Positions 7,437 through 17,400 of a DNA stretch of 64,000 bases are shown piece after piece (within the stretch, counting starts at the first letter, position 1; every line of letters starts with the position of its first letter). Under the pieces are notes generated by a model, which saw nothing but the letters and a program-made list of their open reading frames with translations, ran no database searches and was not told the DNA's origin. Location: positions 294,504 through 358,503 of the forward strand of contig NZ_JAYFFH010000002.1 in NCBI RefSeq assembly GCF_036289385.1, written 5' to 3'. A program made the translations under genes and the position numbers. This DNA is from Anaerofustis butyriciformans. Lineage in GTDB: Bacteria; Bacillota; Clostridia; Eubacteriales; Anaerofustaceae.

Positions 7437-8016
7437 ATTTATTTTTTATTTCTTTTTCCATTACAAGATAATTTCTTGCATTTACTGTATTTGGATGAAG
7501 TAATTTCCCGCTTTTTAGAATTGAAAGAATTGTTCTGTTAAGGCTCATTACAATGGCTTTGTCAATATTTTGATATGCCATTTCTCTTACTTCTTCAACG
7601 CCTTCATATGTTCTTGTTTCTTCTATAACATCGGCAAGAAAAACTATTTTTTGAAGCATAGTCATGTTTTCTTTTCCCGTTGTATGATATTCTATGGCAC
7701 TTAATACATCTTCATCCGTTATGTTAAACTTGAATTTTGCAACTATTCTTCCTGCTTTTCCATGTAACAATGCGGTATTTACTCTTTCGATTTCATCTAT
7801 TTTAAAATATTGTTTTTTTAAGATATCAATCATTGCATCAGGATCCATATTTTTCGCACAGTCATGAAGAAGAGCCGCAAGGGAAGCCTTTTCTGTATCA
7901 TATCCATAGTTTTTAGCAAGTTTTACTGCTTCTCTTTGTGTTGCAAGGGTGTGAATATATCTGTCTTCTTTTAGCATTTTCTTTAATTCATGTTTGATGT
8001 TTGTGTATTCTTTCAT
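7435..8016 (-). CDS. yqeK: HD-domain Ap4A hydrolase (symmetrical), YqeK
   Basis: The protein has 193 residues. HTLATQREAVKLAKNYG and AALLHDCAKNM give the HD metal-binding residues; LLHGKAGRIVAKFKF and AIEYHTTGKENMTMLQKIVF are the later family motifs. YqeK proteins cleave diadenosine tetraphosphate to two ADP. It lies 12 bp after nadD; the order obg-yhbY-nadD-yqeK is conserved in Firmicutes. Confidence 0.92.
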   Translation of the reverse strand: MKEYTNIKHELKKMLKEDRYIHTLATQREAVKLAKNYGYDTEKASLAALLHDCAKNMDPDAMIDILKKQYFKIDEIERVNTALLHGKAGRIVAKFKFNITDEDVLSAIEYHTTGKENMTMLQKIVFLADVIEETRTYEGVEEVREMAYQNIDKAIVMSLNRTILSILKSGKLLHPNTVNARNYLVMEKEIKNK

Positions 8017-8028
8017 GTTACTCTTCCT

Positions 8029-8625
8029 CTAATCGTTATAATATAAATTATTCTCTATTATATATTGTGCCACTTTTTCAGGAATTTTTAAAGAGTTATT
8101 TTTTAAAATATTCTTTCTTATTTCACTGGAAGATAAATCTATAAGGTTAAAGTTTTCTAAAAGGGTTATTTTTGCATTGTATTCTTTATTTAAAAGATCT
8201 GTTTTTTCTTTAAGCTCTTCTTTTCTATAAGGTGGTCTGTTGGCTATTATGAAATTTACTTCTTTTAAAAGAGTTTCATAATCTTTCCATTTGTGTATTT
8301 CAAACACTAAATCAGCTCCGCCTATAAAAAATAAGTCATTGTATTTATCTTTTAAATAAGATACCGTATCAATTGTGTAACTTACCCCTTTTTTGTCTAT
8401 TTCATAAGTATCTATTTCAAAAAAAGGGTATTCTTCTATTGCAAGTTCAACCATTTTAAGTCTTTGCATTGTTGAAACTTTGCTTTTATTTTCTTTTATT
8501 GGATTGATGTTTGTTGGTATAAATAATACTTTATCAAGAGAAAACTCTTTCTTTGCCGATAAAGCGAGCTTTATATGCCCGTTATGTATCGGGTTAAAGC
8601 TTCCTCCTAAAAACCCGACTTTCAT
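8029..8625 (-). CDS. nadD: Nicotinate-nucleotide adenylyltransferase
   Basis: The protein has 198 residues. GFLGGSFNPIHNGHIKLA is the nucleotidyltransferase HXGH motif, and LIDLSSSEIRKNI is the C-terminal SSTXIR-type motif. It converts nicotinate mononucleotide and ATP to deamido-NAD in NAD synthesis. Only 3 bp separate it from yhbY, whose last codons carry its Shine-Dalgarno GAGG. Confidence 0.96.
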   Translation of the reverse strand: MKVGFLGGSFNPIHNGHIKLALSAKKEFSLDKVLFIPTNINPIKENKSKVSTMQRLKMVELAIEEYPFFEIDTYEIDKKGVSYTIDTVSYLKDKYNDLFFIGGADLVFEIHKWKDYETLLKEVNFIIANRPPYRKEELKEKTDLLNKEYNAKITLLENFNLIDLSSSEIRKNILKNNSLKIPEKVAQYIIENNLYYND

Positions 8626-8628
8626 TAA

Positions 8629-8916
8629 TTATAATACCTCATATTTGTTTTTGTCAGGATTTCTTTTATAAAGTATAAAAGTATTTCCTATTGTTGTAAC
8701 AACTTGACTGTTTGTTTTATCTGCTAAATAATTAGCTACTTCTCTTACATCTTCAAGTGAATTTTGTTGGATTTTTCCCTTTATAAGTTCTCTGGCTTTT
8801 AATGCGTCTTTTACTTGAGTTACTATATTGTCGCTCATTCCGTCTTTGCCTATGTGAATTATAGGCTGCATTTTACTGGCTTCTTTTCTTAAATAACTTC
8901 TTTCTTTGCTGTTCAT
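8629..8916 (-). CDS. yhbY: CRM-domain ribosome assembly RNA-binding protein YhbY
   Basis: The protein has 95 residues and is a single CRM domain: LRKEASKMQPIIHIGKDGMS, VKDALKARELIKGKI and VVTTIGNTFILYKR (GxxG-type loop and C-terminal strand). It binds pre-50S particles. The gene starts 10 bp after obg and belongs to the same operon. Confidence 0.93.
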   Translation of the reverse strand: MNSKERSYLRKEASKMQPIIHIGKDGMSDNIVTQVKDALKARELIKGKIQQNSLEDVREVANYLADKTNSQVVTTIGNTFILYKRNPDKNKYEVL

Positions 8917-8926
8917 TTTTTACTTC

Positions 8927-10210
8927 CTATTTATAATATTCAAATTCAAAACCTTCTATGTTTACTATATCACCGTCTTTAATACCCATTTTTTCCATTT
9001 CTTCAAAGATTCCTTTGTTTTTAAGAACTCTTTGGAAATACATACTTGATTCATAATCTTCAAGGTTTACGGATTTTATAAGACGTCTCATCATTTTTCC
9101 TTCAACATAATATACGTTATCTTCAACTTCAATTTCGTATTCTTTTTCTGCTTTTGGTGCGTAGATTACTTTTTCTTCGGTTGTAAAGAATAAAGGTGTT
9201 TTTGGTGTTTCAGGCAGTAATTCAACTATACAGTCCATTATTTTATCAAGACCGTCATTCATTGCTGCACTGGAATTAAATACCTTATATCCTTTGTCTT
9301 CAAAGTATTTTGTAAGTTCATTTATTTTTTCTTCTTTTTCGTCAGGATTAATTAAATCTGTTTTGTTAAGAACTACAATTTGAGGTCTTTCCTTTAATTT
9401 TTCAGAGTATAGGGAAAGTTCGTTGTTAATTATATCAAAATCTTTTTTAGGGTCTCTTCCTTCTATTGATGATGCGTCAAGAACATGAACAAGAAGTCTT
9501 GTTCTTTCAACATGTCTTAAGAATTGGTGACCAAGTCCTTGTCCATCACTTGCTCCTTCGATAAGTCCCGGAATATCAGCAAGAACGAATTCTTCGCTGT
9601 TTTTATATTTTACTATTCCAAGATTTGGTGAAAGAGTTGTAAAGTGATAATTTGCAATTTTGGGAGTTGCATTTGTTACCATTGAAAGTATTGTAGATTT
9701 TCCTACATTAGGGAAACCTATTAAACCAACATCGGCAATTGTTTTAAGCTCTAATATAAGCTCTTTTTCTTCTGCTTCGTCTCCCGGTTTTGCAAATTTA
9801 GGAGATTGTCTGGTTGAAGTTGCAAAATGTTGATTACCTCTTCCTCCTCTGCCTCCTTTTAAAACCGTAACTTCTTGGTGATTTTCTACCATATCACAAA
9901 TAAGCTGACCGGTTTCGCTGTCAAAAATAACTGTCCCTACGGGAACTTCAATTCTAATGTCGCTGCCGTCTTTACCGCTCATGTTGCTTCTGCTTCCGTT
10001 TTCACCTGCTTGAGCTGCGAACTTTCTTTTGTATCTAAATGCTTCAAGTGTATTTAAGGCATTATTAGCAACAAAAATAACGTCTCCGCCTTTTCCTCCG
10101 TCTCCGCCTGAAGGACCGCCGTTTGGAACGTATTTTTCTCTTCTGAAAGCTACAGCACCGTCTCCGCCTTTTCCGCTTTTAACATTAATTTTTACTTTAT
10201 CTACAAACAT
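8927..10210 (-). CDS. obgE: GTPase Obg/CgtA
   Basis: The protein has 427 residues with three domains: glycine-rich Obg fold (1-158; REKYVPNGGPSGGDGGKGGD), G domain with P-loop GFPNVGKST, DIPGLIEGA and NKTD, and a C-terminal OCT domain (about 345-427) typical of Firmicutes. It acts in late 50S assembly and stress signalling. It is separated from rpmA by a terminator hairpin at 10226-10262, so its level can differ from that of the ribosomal genes. Confidence 0.97.
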   Translation of the reverse strand: MFVDKVKINVKSGKGGDGAVAFRREKYVPNGGPSGGDGGKGGDVIFVANNALNTLEAFRYKRKFAAQAGENGSRSNMSGKDGSDIRIEVPVGTVIFDSETGQLICDMVENHQEVTVLKGGRGGRGNQHFATSTRQSPKFAKPGDEAEEKELILELKTIADVGLIGFPNVGKSTILSMVTNATPKIANYHFTTLSPNLGIVKYKNSEEFVLADIPGLIEGASDGQGLGHQFLRHVERTRLLVHVLDASSIEGRDPKKDFDIINNELSLYSEKLKERPQIVVLNKTDLINPDEKEEKINELTKYFEDKGYKVFNSSAAMNDGLDKIMDCIVELLPETPKTPLFFTTEEKVIYAPKAEKEYEIEVEDNVYYVEGKMMRRLIKSVNLEDYESSMYFQRVLKNKGIFEEMEKMGIKDGDIVNIEGFEFEYYK

Positions 10211-10225
10211 AATTTATTCCTCTAT

Positions 10226-10262
10226 AAAAAAATTAAACTCCACACCTTTTAGTATGGAGTTT
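10226..10262 (-). terminator. Terminator/attenuator between rpmA and obg
   Basis: On the minus strand AAACTCCA (after rpmA) pairs with TGGAGTTT, followed by AATTTTTTT. As no clear promoter stands between it and obg, it probably works as a partial terminator that lowers obg expression relative to rplU-rpmA. Confidence 0.75.
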
Positions 10263-10277
10263 ATTAATTAAATTATT

Positions 10278-10571
10278 CTATTGAGCTTTTGGATAAACAC
10301 TAACTTGTTTTCTTGTTTTGCCTTTTCTTTCGAATTTAACAACTCCGTCAGCTTTAGCAAATAATGTATCGTCTCCGCCGATTCCAACGTTTACTCCAGG
10401 ATAAATTCTAGTTCCTCTTTGTCTTACTAAAATGTTACCTGCTAATACATATTGGCCGTCGCCTTTTTTTGTTCCAAGTCTTTTTGATTCACTATCTCTA
10501 CCATTCTTTGTACTACCCATCCCTTTTTTGTGAGCGAATAGTTGTAAGTTATCTAAATTAAATTTAATCAT
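10278..10571 (-). CDS. rpmA: 50S ribosomal protein L27 with cleavable N-terminal extension
   Basis: The protein has 97 residues. The first 12 (MIKFNLDNLQLF) are the Firmicutes-type extension ahead of AHKKGMGSTKNGRDS; cleavage is expected after Phe12, exposing the Ala-His start that reaches the peptidyl-transferase centre. The body has RLGTKKGDGQYVLAGNILVR and GDDTLFAKADGVVKFERKGK. The Prp protease that removes the extension is encoded directly upstream in the same operon. Confidence 0.97.
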   Translation of the reverse strand: MIKFNLDNLQLFAHKKGMGSTKNGRDSESKRLGTKKGDGQYVLAGNILVRQRGTRIYPGVNVGIGGDDTLFAKADGVVKFERKGKTRKQVSVYPKAQ

Positions 10572-10572
10572 T

Positions 10573-10899
10573 TTATTCCTCCATGATATTTACTTTTACA
10601 AACTCAGGGTTTTCTTCGCTAAGACTTTCTACAGATAGTAAAAATGTCTTTGTCAAAACATCAGTTTTTATTTTCTTTTCTTGATTTGCTTCATTTATTT
10701 TAACAAGAGAATAACCTTCTTCTACTTTAACATCAATATCAGCTTTTATATATTCGCTTAATCCGTTTATTAAAGCTATTAACAAGGTTGATACACTGCA
10801 ACAAATCAAGTCATAACCTTTTTCGCCGCTTCCGGCATGTCCCTTAAGTTCAATTTGTTTTATAAAATTCGATTTAATATTAATGTCGATATTAATCAT
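10573..10899 (-). CDS. prp: Ribosomal-processing cysteine protease Prp
   Basis: The protein has 108 residues. IELKGHAGSGEKGYDLICCS gives the catalytic His21 and Cys33 in the family pattern GHA(x)5-6GxDxxC. It sits between rplU and rpmA with 1-bp spacing on either side, the standard Firmicutes arrangement. It cleaves the N-terminal extension of L27 seen in the next gene. Confidence 0.94.
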   Translation of the reverse strand: MINIDINIKSNFIKQIELKGHAGSGEKGYDLICCSVSTLLIALINGLSEYIKADIDVKVEEGYSLVKINEANQEKKIKTDVLTKTFLLSVESLSEENPEFVKVNIMEE

Positions 10900-11234
10900 T
10901 ATTCAGCTTTATCTTCAGCTTTTACTAAACCTGTAATTTCAACTTTTGTGTATGGTTGACGATGTCCTTGTTTTCTTCTGTAGTCTTTTTTAGCTTTGTA
11001 TTTATATACAATAACTTTTTCGCTTTTTCCTTGTTCAAGGATTTTTCCTTCTACTTTGTAGCCTTCTACTACAGGAGTTCCAACAAGAATATTTGAATCT
11101 TCATTTACCATTAATACTTCATCAAAAGTTACTTTCTTTTGATTTTTTCTTTTTGGAACAATTTTTTCAACGTTTATAACGTCACCTTTTTGAACACGAT
11201 ATTGTTTACCGCCAGTTTTAATAATTGCATACAT
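10899..11234 (-). CDS. rplU: 50S ribosomal protein L21
   Basis: The protein has 111 residues, a little longer than usual (about 103) because of a charged C-terminal tail (KAEDKAE). MYAIIKTGGKQYRVQKGD and YKAKKDYRRKQGHRQPYTKV are the signature regions. The stop codon overlaps the prp start. It is the first gene of the operon and follows an L21-leader-like 5' UTR. Confidence 0.97.
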   Translation of the reverse strand: MYAIIKTGGKQYRVQKGDVINVEKIVPKRKNQKKVTFDEVLMVNEDSNILVGTPVVEGYKVEGKILEQGKSEKVIVYKYKAKKDYRRKQGHRQPYTKVEITGLVKAEDKAE

Positions 11235-11317
11235 ATCTTTCTACCTCCACTATCCTGTCTCGCCGTCTAAGGTGTGAAAATCAACTTCTTTTTACCTTTG
11301 TCAGTGCGGATACATGC
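11235..11317 (-). ncRNA. 5' leader of rplU, candidate L21 leader
   Basis: About 83 nt lie between the predicted start site and the rplU ATG. They are richer in GC than the surrounding spacer and include CACACCTTAGACGGCGAGAC close to the RBS (GGAGGT). Position, length and the compact GC-rich core fit the L21 leader known upstream of rplU in Firmicutes, thought to give autoregulation. I could not test the covariance model. Confidence 0.55.
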
Positions 11318-11323
11318 TTATTT

Positions 11324-11352
11324 AGTATATCATAGGGTTATTTTGCTGTCAA
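11324..11352 (-). promoter_or_regulatory. Near-consensus sigma-A promoter of the rplU operon
   Basis: On the minus strand TTGACA (11347-11352), a 17-bp spacer and TATACT (11324-11329). The start site is expected near 11317. Confidence 0.85.
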
Positions 11353-11485
11353 CAAAATAAAATATTTTTATGACAAAATTAAAATAAAATTTTTTTATTT
11401 AACATAAAAATTATTTTAAACAAAAATTATTTATATATTCATATTAAAACATAAGCAAAAGTATATATAACTAAGGAGGAATTTT

Positions 11486-12199
11486 ATGAAAAAATATGTA
11501 TATATTGCTCTTTTTGCTGTTATATTGATTGCTTTTATGTTTGGAATATGCTGCTACCTTCTTGTTACAGCTTCTTATGTTGATAATTCACTTTATATAT
11601 TGGAAGGTAAAACCATTTGTATAGATGCAGGGCATGGGGGAAAAGACCCTGGGAAAGTGGGAAATATAAAAAATGAAGATGATCTCAATCTTGAAGTAAC
11701 TTTAAAATTAAAAGATATTCTTATGAGTATGGGAGCAAATGTTGTTTTAACTAGAGATAGTGAAAACGGGCTTTATGAAGACGGAAGTCTTGTTTGGAGA
11801 AAAAAAGATGATATGAAAATAAGAAGAGAAATAATAAAAGAATCAAACTGCGATATATTAATAAGCATACATATGAACTCTCATACTGATAACAGCAGAG
11901 GTGCGGGAGTTTTATACTTAAAAGACCATGAAAAAAGTGAACTTCTTGCAAAAAGAATAAAAGAACAATTGGATAATACATCAAAATATTCAAAAGAAAG
12001 AAATATAGAGCCTCATGATGATTTATATATATTAAAAAACGATAATATACCAAGTGTACTTATAGAATGTGGATTTATGAGTGAAGCAAACGAAGAAAAG
12101 CTTCTTAATGATGAAGAATATCAAAAGCAGCTTTCTAATTATATAGCTCTTGGAGTAGTAAAATATTTTTATAACAATGATTTTACTCATAATAAATAA
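11486..12199 (+). CDS. cwlD: N-acetylmuramoyl-L-alanine amidase, CwlD-like
   Basis: The protein has 237 residues, the same length as I recall for Bacillus CwlD. One N-terminal transmembrane segment (about 4-28) exports the Amidase_3 domain. Zinc site and catalysis: DAGHGGKDPG, the Glu in DDLNLEVTLKLK, SIHMNSH and catalytic Glu in LIECGFMSE. CwlD makes muramic-delta-lactam in the spore cortex. The single copy and size suggest CwlD, but no other spore gene is in the window, so a general cell-wall amidase is possible. RBS AAGGAGGA. Confidence 0.8.
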   Translation: MKKYVYIALFAVILIAFMFGICCYLLVTASYVDNSLYILEGKTICIDAGHGGKDPGKVGNIKNEDDLNLEVTLKLKDILMSMGANVVLTRDSENGLYEDGSLVWRKKDDMKIRREIIKESNCDILISIHMNSHTDNSRGAGVLYLKDHEKSELLAKRIKEQLDNTSKYSKERNIEPHDDLYILKNDNIPSVLIECGFMSEANEEKLLNDEEYQKQLSNYIALGVVKYFYNNDFTHNK

Positions 12200-12226
12200 A
12201 ACAGTTGTAAAAACAACTGTTTTATT
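12195..12226. terminator. Bidirectional terminator, cwlD and fbp
   Basis: A 14-bp stem AATAAAACAGTTGT with its complement and an AAAA loop. It contains the stop codons of both convergent genes (12197-12199 and 12222-12224). Confidence 0.85.
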
Positions 12227-14186
12227 GTGATTTTATTATACCTTTTAAATATGCATTAAGAAGCATTTCAAGATAATATATTTCTTTGTTTATTTCTTTT
12301 GCTTTATCCGTATCTTTTACAAGAATTCTTTTATTGTTGTCATATAAAAATCTTTGTTCACTTTTTATATCTATTTCATTTTTTACCGCATAATCAATAT
12401 TTTCAAAAGGGTGATGGGCTATTAAATTCATTCCGTAAGAATTGTAAGTTAATGTAAAACCTGCAATACCCGTTACGCTTCTATATGCTTTTGAGTATCC
12501 TCCATCAATTAAAAGAAGTTTCCCGTCTGCTTTTATAGGGCTTTGACCTTCTTTTAATTTAATGGGAACATGACCGTTTATTATTTTTGAATTTTCATCA
12601 TTAAGAGAAAACTCTGCAAGTATTTCTCTTGCAACTTCTTTATTTGCTGCTTTTGTAAAATATGCAAGATATTTTTCTTTGTGAGTTTCCTTGTCATCTA
12701 TAAAATACCTTTCAAAGGTTGCCATTTTGCTTTTTCCAAAAAGAGGAGAGTTTGGAGAGCACCATAAATACCAGAAGTATGATTTGTCGCTTTGCTCGCT
12801 GTTTGCAATACTCCTTAAATGAAGTTCCATTTTATCTAACAGTTCTTTTCCTTTATAATATTCTTCACAAACTTTTACTTCTTTAAATGTTCCGTATTCG
12901 TTTAGGGGTATACATCCGTGGAAAAGAAGATTTCCGTTGTAAACTAGGTACATGCTTCCTTTTGTAAATAACGTATCTACGTGTTCACTTAGTTTTTCAC
13001 TTGATATAAAACTTTGTTTTAAAGATTTTATTATTTTTTCTTCTTCTTCTGTAAGTTTTGTAGGGTTATTTTTATCTATTGTAGGAAAATCTTTTGTGTT
13101 AAGTTCATATTCCTTTTCATCTATTAGGATTGTTCCTTTTTCAAAATCACATTTTGAAAGTAAATCTCTGTTATCCATATTATATTCAGGGTGATTTTTT
13201 ATTACTTGGCTTTCGAGTTTAAATTGAATAACGGCTATTGCTTTTTGCATTTTAGCAAGAATTATTTCATCTATATCGGGATTTTCATCGCTTAGCCTTG
13301 GAAGAAAGTTTTTTAAATCTTCTTTTGTTGAGTTTTTATATGTTTTTTGAGCGAATAAGGATAACATTAAAATGCCTATTCCATAACCATCCCTTAAGGT
13401 TTCGATGTTTCCGTATCTTAAACATATTCTTATTACGTTTGCTATGCAGGCTTCATCTCCATAATTAGCACCCATCCATACTATATCATGGTTGCCCCAC
13501 TGAATATCAACGCTGTGGTGATTTGCTATAATATCCATCGCCTTATGTGCACCTTTACCCCTGTCATATATATCTCCTATAATATGAAGATGGTCAAGGT
13601 TTATTTTTCTTATGGCTCTGCATATTTTTATTATGAAGTCATCGCTTGCTTTTGTATCTATTATTGTGTCTAAAATATTTTCAAAGTATAATGTTCTCTT
13701 TTCGTCTTTATTGTTTACATACAAAAGTTCTTCTATGATATTTACATAATTTTTATCTAAAACATTTCTTATTTGTTCTTTTGTTGCTTTTGCCGATACG
13801 GTAGAAAGAATTTCAATAAGATATTTTAAAGTTTGTTTATACCAGCTTTTATGGGTTTTGTTCTCTTCGTGAAGAAGTTTTAATTTTTTATGAGGGTAAT
13901 AAATAAGCGTTGTAATTGTTCTTATTTCATCTTCGCTGGCTATACTTCCTATGGTTTCTTTAACTTTTCTTTTTATACTTCCTGAACAGTTCCTAAGTAC
14001 ATGTTCAAATGCTTCGTTTTCTCCGTGTATATCGGTAATGAAGTGTTCCGTTCCCTTTGGAAGATTAAGAGAAGAGTTTAGCTCTATTATTCTTGCTCTT
14101 ACATGAGAAGGGTTTTGATACTGTTTAGAAAACAAATTTAGGTAGTCAATATTATCATATATTTCTTTTGTGTTAAATTTTCTCAT
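12222..14186 (-). CDS. fbp: Fructose-1,6-bisphosphatase class III
   Basis: The protein has 654 residues, typical of the large Firmicutes enzyme. The calcineurin-like metal motifs are EHFITDIHGENEAF, HIIGDIYDRGKGAH and DIQWGNHDIVWMGA; the C-terminal part has NGHVPIKLKEGQSP and LLIDGGYSKAYR. It hydrolyses fructose 1,6-bisphosphate in gluconeogenesis and is unrelated in fold to class I enzymes. Monocistronic. Confidence 0.96.
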   Translation of the reverse strand: MRKFNTKEIYDNIDYLNLFSKQYQNPSHVRARIIELNSSLNLPKGTEHFITDIHGENEAFEHVLRNCSGSIKRKVKETIGSIASEDEIRTITTLIYYPHKKLKLLHEENKTHKSWYKQTLKYLIEILSTVSAKATKEQIRNVLDKNYVNIIEELLYVNNKDEKRTLYFENILDTIIDTKASDDFIIKICRAIRKINLDHLHIIGDIYDRGKGAHKAMDIIANHHSVDIQWGNHDIVWMGANYGDEACIANVIRICLRYGNIETLRDGYGIGILMLSLFAQKTYKNSTKEDLKNFLPRLSDENPDIDEIILAKMQKAIAVIQFKLESQVIKNHPEYNMDNRDLLSKCDFEKGTILIDEKEYELNTKDFPTIDKNNPTKLTEEEEKIIKSLKQSFISSEKLSEHVDTLFTKGSMYLVYNGNLLFHGCIPLNEYGTFKEVKVCEEYYKGKELLDKMELHLRSIANSEQSDKSYFWYLWCSPNSPLFGKSKMATFERYFIDDKETHKEKYLAYFTKAANKEVAREILAEFSLNDENSKIINGHVPIKLKEGQSPIKADGKLLLIDGGYSKAYRSVTGIAGFTLTYNSYGMNLIAHHPFENIDYAVKNEIDIKSEQRFLYDNNKRILVKDTDKAKEINKEIYYLEMLLNAYLKGIIKSQ

Positions 14187-14317
14187 TTTTTTACCATCCT
14201 TTGTATTATAATACTATAATGCTTTGGTTTTATAAATAATAATGATATAAAGTTTTTTTTAATATGTATGAGAAGTAAATTAAAAAAGAATAAAAATATT
14301 TAAAAAATACAATTAAT

Positions 14318-14346
14318 TTGATATGTTTATTATTTGGAAATATGAT
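14318..14346 (+). promoter_or_regulatory. Candidate promoter of mfd
   Basis: TTGATA (14318-14323), 17-bp spacer, TATGAT (14341-14346), about 80 bp before the mfd start. The rest of the 239-bp fbp-mfd spacer is AT-rich with no other structure that I can see. Confidence 0.4.
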
Positions 14347-14425
14347 ATATTTTAAAATGCAATTTTTTAATTATGTTATAATAATATATAATTTATGCGT
14401 TTAGTAAAACATTAAGAGGGTATTT

Positions 14426-17400
14426 ATGTTTGGTACGATATTTAACGAAACAAAATTAGGTGAAAGAATAAAATTTGATGATAAAAAAGGAAGCATATTT
14501 GTTCATGGCGTAAGTGCGAATTTAAAAAATATGCTTAGTTTGTATACTTATGAAAAAGAAAACAATCCTATAATATATATTTTAAAAGATGATTTGGCGG
14601 CAAAGGAAGTATATAAAGAACTTATAGATATTAAAGGTGAAGACGATATTTTATATTATCCACAAAAACCCATAACCCATGAATTTATAGATGCACATTC
14701 AATGGAACTTACAAATAAAAGAGTAAGTGTAATAAAAAATGCATTAATGGATGAGAAAAAGATTATTGTAACATCTATAAATGCAATATGTGAAAAGGGT
14801 GTATTTTTTACTAAAGAAGATATTATTACAAAAAAGGTAGAAGATATATGGGATATAGATGATTTTATAAAAACTCTTGAGTATTTTGGGTATGAAAGAG
14901 AATACGAAGTAAGCGGACAAGGTGTATATAGCGTAAAAGGCGGAATCGTTGATGTGTTCGTTATGGGGGAAGAAAAACCTGTAAGAATAGAGTTTTTTGA
15001 TGATGAAATAGATTCAATAAGAACATTTGATACTGTAACCGGTAAAAGTATTGATATGCTTGAAAGTTTTACTTTAGTTCCCGCAAAAACAAGTATTTTA
15101 AATTTTGAGAAATTAAACGGACTTAATAAAAAAGCAAGAGGAAAATTAGAAAAAGATATCGCAAAGAATACGGACGAAGAAATAGACAAAAATTACAGAG
15201 AACTTTATGAAAAAATAAAAGATAATACAAATTCTACAACCAAGTATGTTTTCTATGCCTTAAAAGAATTAAAGTCTATTTTAGATTTATTTACAGATCC
15301 TATAATTATTTTTGATGATTATAGTCTACTAAAGAAAAGCTACAATTCTTTTTACAAAAAAAACAAAGAAGAATTAAAAGACCTTTATGAACATGGAAAA
15401 ATTCTTAATAATCAGGTAAACAATCATTTTACTTTTTCACATGTAGAGGAAATATTTATAAGGAATAATTCCATGATTTATTTTGATTTGTCTATGACAT
15501 CAAATAATCTTTTCTGCAAAGATATAATAGAAATAAAATCTGCAGACAATATCAATTATGTAAAAAACATTCATTTTTTAATAGATAGTATAGTTTCTTT
15601 CCTAAAAGATGATTACAAAGTTTTAATAACATATAGAAATGAAAAAGAGAAAAAGAACTTAAGCGAGTTTTTGGATAATTACAAATTAACTTACAGCGAA
15701 AATATTGCAAAAGGAAGAATTGCTTTTGTAAAGGAAAATATAAAGTACGGTGTAAATATATTAAGTGAAAAAATGTTTATTCTTTCTTATAATGATATTT
15801 TAAAGAAGAAAGAAACAAAAAAAACAGTAAAAAAATCTGATAAAAAGAAAGAGAAAGCATTTTTCAGCGAGATATCAAAAGGGGACTATGTAGTTCATGA
15901 AACATATGGTATAGGTAGATATCTTGGTATGGTAAACATGGAAGCCGGAGGATTATATAACGACTATTTGGAGATAGAATTTGCGGGAAGTGACAAACTT
16001 TATGTAATTGCAAATAAGATGCATCTTGTAAGTAAATATATAGGAAGTGACGATGCACCTCCAAAGCTTAACAAATTAGGTTCTCAGGTTTGGGAAAATA
16101 CAAAAGCCAGAACGAAAAAGGCTGTAAAAGAGCTTGCCAAAGAATATATAACCCTTTATGCAAAAAGAAGAGAAATAAAAGGATATGCTTTCTCTTCCGA
16201 TACTCCTTGGCAAAAAGAATTTGAAGATAGTTTTGGATATGAGCTTACTGAGGATCAGGAAAGATGTGTAAGGGAAGTAAAGGAAGACATGGAAAAACCT
16301 TATCCTATGGACAGGCTTGTATGTGGAGATGTAGGTTTTGGGAAAACCGAAGTTGCTATGCGAGCAGTTTTTAAAGCCTGCATGGATTCAAAACAATGTG
16401 CTGTTTTGGTTCCAACGACAATCCTTGCAATGCAGCATTACGATACTTTCGTTGAAAGGTTTAAAGATTTTCCCGTAACTATAGAAATGCTATCAAGATT
16501 TAAAACAAAAAAAGAGCAAGATAAGATAATAGATAAATTAAAAAGAGGAAAAGTGGATATTGTAATAGGAACTCATAAACTGCTTTCCGACAGTATTCAG
16601 TTTAAAGATTTGGGGCTTCTTGTTGTAGACGAAGAACAGAGGTTTGGAGTTGCTCATAAGGATAAACTTAAACTTTTAAAAGAAAATGTAGATACTCTTA
16701 CTTTATCAGCAACACCTATTCCAAGAACTTTAAATATGTCTTTAATAGGTATAAGGGATTTATCTACAATAGAAAAACCCCCAAAAGAAAGAGAAGAAAC
16801 AGAAACATATGTACTTGAGTATGATGATTATATAATCAAGGAAGCTATAAACAGAGAGCTTAGAAGAGATGGACAAGTATTCTTTGTTTATAATTCAGTA
16901 AAGAATGCTGAAAGTACTTGTTCTTATTTAAGGAAATTAATTCCAGGGTTAAAAGTTGAATTTGCAAATGGTCAGATGCCTGAAAGAGAGCTTGAAAAGA
17001 CTATGTTTCGTTTCTTAAATAAAGAGTTTGATGTGCTTGTATGTACGGCAATAGTTGAAAATGGACTTAACATATTAAATGCAAATACTATGATAATAAA
17101 AGACGGTAATAATCTTGGACTTTCTCAGTTGTATCAGCTTAGAGGAAGAGTAGGAAGAAGCAATAAAAATGCTTATTGTTATATAACATATGAAAAAAAC
17201 AGGGCATTAAACGAAACTGCCGTAAAAAGACTTAAAGCAATAAATGAATTTACAAAATTTGGTTCAGGATTCCAAATTGCCATAAGAGATTTACAGATAA
17301 GAGGTGCCGGTAATCTTTTAGGTGCAAATCAAAGCGGGCATTTTTCTTCGGTTGGATATGAACTTTATACAAAAATGCTTTCAGAGGCTTTAAAAGAAAG

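Noticed and set aside
14656..15189. 177-codon open frame on the minus strand
   Set aside because: Lies fully inside mfd on the opposite strand; low-complexity Ser/Ile/Phe-rich product and no RBS: a shadow frame.
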